Of a stretch of 11,914 nucleotides of DNA, positions 7,943 to 11,914 are shown piece after piece. The translations under genes and the position numbers were made by a program. This DNA comes from Clostridia bacterium. GTDB lineage: Bacteria; Bacillota_A; Clostridia; UMGS1810. The notes under the pieces were generated by a model that saw nothing but the letters and a program-made list of their open reading frames with translations, did not search any database and had not been told where the DNA came from. How positions within the stretch are numbered: position 1 is the first letter of the stretch; each line of letters starts with the position of its first letter. The stretch covers positions 1 through 11,914 of the forward strand of contig JAFSBJ010000041.1 of NCBI GenBank assembly GCA_017437345.1, in the 5' to 3' direction.

Positions 7943-8006
7943 TTGTAGGGGCTGGCATCCCTGACAGCCCGAAAAAGCGGGACGTCGAGGACGCCGTCCC
8001 CTACAA
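7943..8006. repeat. 64-bp GC-rich palindromic intergenic repeat, probably also the obg terminator
   Basis: Bounded by a perfect 9-bp terminal inverted repeat, TTGTAGGGG (7943-7951) and CCCCTACAA (7998-8006). Inside are two equal 22-nt hairpin modules, each a 6-bp stem with a 10-nt loop: GGGCTG/CAGCCC (7949-7954, 7965-7970) and GGGACG/CGTCCC (7979-7984, 7995-8000). A third stem, CCCG/CGGG (7968-7971, 7978-7981), can form between them. GC content is far above that of the AT-rich flanks, so it looks inserted. It resembles the dispersed GTAGGGG...CCCCTAC repeats I recall from gut Clostridia genomes; that link is from memory. No ORF inside. On the minus strand the element is followed by AACTTTTTTA, so the outer stem plus this T-run could terminate obg transcription. 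Confidence 0.75.
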
Positions 8007-8034
8007 AACGTGACAAATCATCATTTATTAAAAA

Positions 8035-9318
<1,284 letters not shown>

Positions 9319-9330
9319 TCACCTACTATC

Positions 9331-9360
9331 ATTATTTCTTTTTGATTAGTAAAAATTCAA
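9331..9360 (-). promoter_or_regulatory. Weak candidate promoter for obg
   Basis: TTGAAT (9360-9355) and AATAAT (9336-9331) on the minus strand with an 18-bp spacer. The sequence match is fair, and a promoter is expected because a terminator precedes obg. However, the predicted start near 9324 would coincide with the first base of the obg Shine-Dalgarno, so either the leader is extremely short or obg depends on read-through from rplU-rpmA. Confidence 0.3.
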
Positions 9361-9398
9361 TATTTTAAAGCTTCAAACCCTTATTAATCAAAAAGAAA
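9335..9398. repeat. 14-bp perfect inverted repeat ahead of obg
   Basis: TTTCTTTTTGATTA (9335-9348) and its exact complement TAATCAAAAAGAAA (9385-9398), with a 36-bp loop. The minus-strand 5' arm contains most of the U-tract of the rpmA terminator, and the 3' arm ends 10 bases before the obg Shine-Dalgarno. The arms are AT-rich, so RNA pairing would be of moderate strength. Confidence 0.65.
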
Positions 9399-9429
9399 AT
9401 CTCAAGAAGCAAAGACAACTTGAGATTTT
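9396..9429 (-). terminator. Rho-independent terminator after rpmA
   Basis: Perfect 11-bp inverted repeat AAAATCTCAAG (9396-9406) and CTTGAGATTTT (9419-9429) around a 12-nt loop, 25 bp beyond the rpmA stop. On the minus strand the 3' arm runs straight into a T-rich tail (TTTTCTTTTTG), the standard intrinsic terminator form. The stem is AT-rich, so some read-through to obg is plausible. Confidence 0.8.
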
Positions 9430-9454
9430 AATTTTGAAAATATTCAATGTATAA

Positions 9455-9739
9455 TTACTGTGCAATTTCGTACACACTAACCTGCTTTTTATCTTTGCCA
9501 ACTCTTTCGAATTTAACTCTACCATTGGCAACAGCAAAGAGTGTATCGTCGCTACCTTTTTTTACATTGATACCGGGATGGATTTTGGTACCTCTCTGTC
9601 TAACAAGAATGTTACCGGAAGTAACAAACTGTCCGTCAGCCTTTTTAACACCGAGTCTTTTGGATTCACTGTCACGGCCGTTCTTGGTACTACCCATACC
9701 TTTTTTATGAGCGAACAACTGAATGTTTAACTTAAACAT
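9455..9739 (-). CDS. rpmA: 50S ribosomal protein bL27 (with cleavable N-terminal extension)
   Basis: Component of the large subunit whose N-terminus reaches the peptidyl-transferase centre. The 94 residues begin with MFKLNIQLF, then [15 protein letters not shown], the normal mature start of bL27. The nine-residue leader is the Firmicutes-type extension removed by Prp between F9 and A10; its presence next to prp is direct support. The middle contains [27 protein letters not shown] and [16 protein letters not shown], typical of the family. The ATG lies two bases after the prp stop, and its strong Shine-Dalgarno GGAGGTG is formed by the last two codons of prp. Followed by an intrinsic terminator. 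Confidence 0.98.
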   Translation of the reverse strand: MFKLNIQLFAHKKGMGSTKNGRDSESKRLGVKKADGQFVTSGNILVRQRGTKIHPGINVKKGSDDTLFAVANGRVKFERVGKDKKQVSVYEIAQ

Positions 9740-9741
9740 AT

Positions 9742-10068
9742 CTACACCTCCAATTTGGTAAGACTAATATAATCAGGATATTGGTCTTCTAATTCTTTAA
9801 GATAAAGATACATAGTATCTAAAAGAAGACCAGCCTTTTTTTGATCATTTTGGTTCATTTCTTCAGGGAGAACAAAATATATGTAGCCCTCACCTGTTTC
9901 GTATCCGAATTTAATCTCTGCCACATTCTCAAGGCCATTTAAAACAGCCCATGCAACAGATGATACGGATGCACAAACAATATCATCACCATCACTATAA
10001 CCGGCGTGACCGTCTATAACGAATTTGACTATATTGCCTTCTTTGGTGAAAAAATCTGCCTTAATCAT
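9742..10068 (-). CDS. prp: Ribosomal-processing cysteine protease Prp
   Basis: Cysteine protease that removes the N-terminal extension of bL27, a step required for a functional 50S subunit in Firmicutes such as Staphylococcus aureus. The 108 residues match the family length. The catalytic His lies in [11 protein letters not shown] (H21) and the catalytic Cys in DIVCASVSS (C32), the characteristic GHAGY...DIVCA spacing. The start is the ATG at 10068, three bases after the rplU stop. No good Shine-Dalgarno precedes it (only AAAGA far upstream), so translation probably depends on ribosomes finishing rplU. Its last codons carry the Shine-Dalgarno for rpmA. Also known as ysxB in Bacillus. Confidence 0.95.
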   Translation of the reverse strand: MIKADFFTKEGNIVKFVIDGHAGYSDGDDIVCASVSSVAWAVLNGLENVAEIKFGYETGEGYIYFVLPEEMNQNDQKKAGLLLDTMYLYLKELEDQYPDYISLTKLEV

Positions 10069-10071
10069 AGA

Positions 10072-10380
10072 TTACGCATTGATCTTTTCGATCTGAACTT
10101 TTGTGTAAGCCTGTCTGTGACCTTTTTTGGTCTTTTCGCCTTTTTTAGGCTTATACTTAAACACGATAATTTTCTTGGACTTGCCCTGAGCAACAACCTT
10201 TGCGTCAACGCTTGCACCTTCAACTACAGGTGTGCCGATTACGGTGTTTTCTCCACCAACAGCGAGAACCTTATCGAATTTAACTGCAGCACCTTCCTCG
10301 GCAACTAATTTTTCAACGAAAATAACATCGCCTTCGGAAACTTTATACTGTTTGCCGCCTGTTTCAATAATTGCATACAT
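10072..10380 (-). CDS. rplU: 50S ribosomal protein bL21
   Basis: Large-subunit protein binding 23S rRNA. The 102 residues from the ATG at 10380 begin [18 protein letters not shown], the canonical bL21 N-terminus, and continue with [10 protein letters not shown], a positively charged [16 protein letters not shown] stretch and the C-terminal YTKVQIEKI strand. The reading frame stays open upstream to another ATG at 10413, adding [11 protein letters not shown]. That extension has no family counterpart and overlaps the excellent Shine-Dalgarno GGGAGGTG sitting nine bases before 10380, so the inner ATG is the start. First gene of rplU-prp-rpmA. Confidence 0.97.
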   Translation of the reverse strand: MYAIIETGGKQYKVSEGDVIFVEKLVAEEGAAVKFDKVLAVGGENTVIGTPVVEGASVDAKVVAQGKSKKIIVFKYKPKKGEKTKKGHRQAYTKVQIEKINA

Positions 10381-10458
10381 GAGTCTTGCACCTCCCTCAA
10401 TCAATTTCGCCAATTATGGTTCCGGAATACGGATTTAAGAACATTTCTGTGCGTTTAC
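10381..10458 (-). ncRNA. 5' leader of rplU, candidate bL21 autoregulatory leader
   Basis: About 78 nt lie between the predicted transcription start near 10458 and the rplU ATG. Firmicutes often carry an L21 leader structure at this position that represses the operon when bL21 is free (established for the family). I can only see short complementary pieces here (GTTC/GAAC at 10419-10422 and 10439-10442; CCGGAA near 10421-10426), not a convincing full fold, so the call rests mainly on position. Confidence 0.35.
10389..10396 (-). promoter_or_regulatory. Strong Shine-Dalgarno that fixes the rplU start
   Basis: GGGAGGTG, nearly complementary to the whole anti-Shine-Dalgarno, starts ribosomes at the ATG at 10380 rather than at the in-frame ATG at 10413. 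Confidence 0.85.
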
Positions 10459-10464
10459 CGTAAA

Positions 10465-10493
10465 ATTATACCACAACAAATATGGCATGTCAA
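10465..10493 (-). promoter_or_regulatory. Consensus sigma-A promoter for rplU-prp-rpmA
   Basis: Perfect TTGACA (10493-10488) and perfect TATAAT (10470-10465) on the minus strand with a 17-bp spacer. The bases before the -10 are TGG, giving an extended -10 (TGn) as well. A/T-rich sequence with a run of seven A lies just upstream and may act as an UP element. This is as strong a vegetative promoter as the sequence can show, fitting for ribosomal proteins. Confidence 0.92.
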
Positions 10494-10534
10494 TATTTTT
10501 TTGTTATGACAATTAGATAAATTAATCTGATTAT

Positions 10535-11914
10535 TTATTTCTTTTTTGTGGATTTATTCTCTGCCAGCTCTATATTTTCTGTGGGATCATATGATGTTGA
10601 CAGCCCAAGGAACATAAAGAAAAATCCGCCGGTGTAAAACAAAAACACGCCTGTGAGAGATGAAACAAGGTATCCTACAGTTGCCATCATTGATGAAAAT
10701 CTTTGTTCACATTTCCAGCTGTTCCTGCTCTTTATGAACACAATGAGTGCATAAACAATTGCCGCATAATAGAAGATTGCTGATGGAACACCTGTAGCAA
10801 CAGCTCTTTCTATGGGCTCATTATGGGCACGGTCAAGCTTGGCATCTCTTTCAACATAATGAGGCTTGAGATTGTCGGGACCAAAGCCTAAAAGCGGTCT
10901 TTCTTTTATCATATCAACAGTAGCAAGCCACATTTCAAGTCGTCCGCTTCCGGCATGCTCTTCTTCAAGATTTTCAGATGTGGCAACTGTGTCAACATCC
11001 TCACCCAGGGTTACAAAGTTTTTAACTATTGGGTTATCCTTTGGAGATACCACAATAAAAACAAGATTTATTGCCACAAATATTATTAAAGGTAAAAATG
11101 CATTCAGAATTATTTTTGAATTCTTTTCTTTTTCTTTTATTATAACAAACAAGGGCATTATTATAAGAGTTGCCAGAATTGCAAGATATCCACCGAAGGT
11201 ATCATTAACTATCATTACATAATATGAATACAGAGCAAGGATACCCCAGATAATCTTTGATTTGTTGGTTTTGGCATTATAGAGTTTACCGGATATAAGC
11301 ATTGAGCAGACAACTATGTAGTACCCAACATGGTTAAGATTGTAGAACGAGCCTGTCATGCCTTTATAGAAATGGCCTGTTCTTACACCCCAGTTATTAT
11401 ATATGTTCATTAAAAATTCGCCGAATTTTCCGGCATCTTTAACACCTGCTGTTCCTATGATGCCAAAATACTGCTGAACAACTATAAGCGATATTGGAAT
11501 AAAACATACTATATTTGTTAAAATAATCCTGTTTTTTAAGACCTTGCTTTTTATGAGAGAAGAATACACAAAAACAGCCGCAAAACAGGTATACATTCTC
11601 ATTCCGTCGGGGCGGAAATCGGTTCCGTAGAAAGCGCGCTGTGTGTCTTCTGCAAGAAGAGATGATACTGCGCTTAAAACATAAAATCCGATAAAAATAA
11701 GACCGGCTTTATTGTTCTTTAAAGATTCCCAGCATTTTAAAAAGCATAGCTTAATTCTGACTGGAGTGGGATAGTTTCTTGATGAAAAAGATGCGTAGCT
11801 GATAAGCTGAAATGCACCGAGTATGAAAAGAGCACATATCTCAAGCTGAGCAATCCCCGTAAAGAGAGGGCCGAAGCTCTGAGGAGAAAACATAGCAAGA
11901 GCCGGCATCAGCGA
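10535..11914 (-). CDS. O-antigen ligase/polymerase-like (Wzy_C family) membrane protein, N-terminus outside window
   Basis: Polytopic membrane protein of the family that polymerises or transfers lipid-linked glycans outside the membrane. Numbering from the Met at 11908, hydrophobic segments lie at about 18-40, 69-87, 105-120, 127-148, 193-207, 217-234, 238-257, 266-288, 374-393 and 405-437. The large loop between the eighth and ninth segments carries the family marks: GSGRLEMW at 320-327, ERPLLGFGPDN at 336-346 and DRAHNEPIERAVATG at 359-373, with the conserved His in AHNE. The frame is open to the window edge with no stop or ribosome site near 11908, so the true start is probably further upstream. 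The C-terminus ends in a charged tail (NKSTKKK). A Gram-positive role would be cell-surface polysaccharide assembly; the substrate is unknown. No clear terminator follows before the rplU promoter. Confidence 0.82.
   Translation of the reverse strand, partial: SLMPALAMFSPQSFGPLFTGIAQLEICALFILGAFQLISYASFSSRNYPTPVRIKLCFLKCWESLKNNKAGLIFIGFYVLSAVSSLLAEDTQRAFYGTDFRPDGMRMYTCFAAVFVYSSLIKSKVLKNRIILTNIVCFIPISLIVVQQYFGIIGTAGVKDAGKFGEFLMNIYNNWGVRTGHFYKGMTGSFYNLNHVGYYIVVCSMLISGKLYNAKTNKSKIIWGILALYSYYVMIVNDTFGGYLAILATLIIMPLFVIIKEKEKNSKIILNAFLPLIIFVAINLVFIVVSPKDNPIVKNFVTLGEDVDTVATSENLEEEHAGSGRLEMWLATVDMIKERPLLGFGPDNLKPHYVERDAKLDRAHNEPIERAVATGVPSAIFYYAAIVYALIVFIKSRNSWKCEQRFSSMMATVGYLVSSLTGVFLFYTGGFFFMFLGLSTSYDPTENIELAENKSTKKK

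Noticed and set aside
9447..9710. Plus-strand open frame over rpmA
   Set aside because: The opposite strand encodes an unmistakable bL27; no ribosome site.
10381..10413. Upstream ATG extending rplU by 11 residues
   Set aside because: The extension includes the Shine-Dalgarno for the internal ATG and has no counterpart in bL21 proteins.
10494..10534. Terminator after the Wzy_C-like gene
   Set aside because: Only 4-5 bp AT-rich complementary pieces and an A-run on the transcribed strand; no hairpin with a U-tract.
10866..11222. Plus-strand open frame of 118 codons
   Set aside because: Antisense to the Wzy_C-like gene; low-complexity hydrophobic translation typical of the reverse frame of a membrane protein.
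11906..11908. ATG at 11908 as start of the Wzy_C-like gene
   Set aside because: The frame stays open to the window edge (codons for Ser-Leu precede it) and no ribosome site can be assessed in six bases; the gene is better treated as partial.

Overview
The window looks like a low-GC Gram-positive chromosome segment, most likely from a member of the Clostridia (an anaerobic, probably gut-type Bacillota). This rests on gene order and protein signatures seen in the sequence: a bL27 with the Firmicutes-type N-terminal extension next to its Prp protease, a rplU-prp-rpmA-obg order, and a yhbY-nadD-yqeK-LCP-rsfS-leuS cluster. All ten complete and two edge-truncated genes lie on the minus strand, so transcription runs from high to low coordinates. 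I see no rRNA, tRNA, CRISPR array, insertion sequence or prophage gene.

Layout, in the direction of transcription. (1) 11914-10535: an O-antigen ligase/polymerase-like membrane protein whose start lies beyond the window. (2) 10493-9396: a near-perfect sigma-A promoter, a leader of about 78 nt, then rplU (bL21), prp (cysteine protease) and rpmA (bL27), closed by a hairpin terminator. (3) 9312-8035: obg, a ribosome-assembly GTPase, followed by a 64-bp GC-rich palindromic repeat that probably also ends the transcript. (4) 7912-2164: a second consensus sigma-A promoter and a tight six-gene operon: yhbY (ribosome-associated RNA-binding protein), nadD (NAD synthesis), yqeK (Ap4A hydrolase-type HD protein), an LCP-family cell-wall ligase, rsfS (ribosome silencing factor) and leuS (leucyl-tRNA synthetase), closed by a long hairpin. 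(5) 2140-1: a promoter, a secreted polysaccharide deacetylase and an AMP-forming acyl-CoA synthetase that runs off the left edge.

The centre of the window is devoted to ribosome production and its control: two 50S proteins, the protease that matures one of them, an assembly GTPase, a YhbY protein and a factor that shuts ribosomes down, plus charging of tRNA-Leu, NAD synthesis and dinucleotide clean-up. Envelope genes (LCP ligase, polysaccharide deacetylase, O-antigen ligase-like protein) sit within or beside it.

Coding content is ordinary core housekeeping and I found no undescribed system. The most interesting material is non-coding: the 64-bp palindromic repeat between obg and yhbY, a pair of overlapping inverted repeats between rpmA and obg, and the rplU leader.
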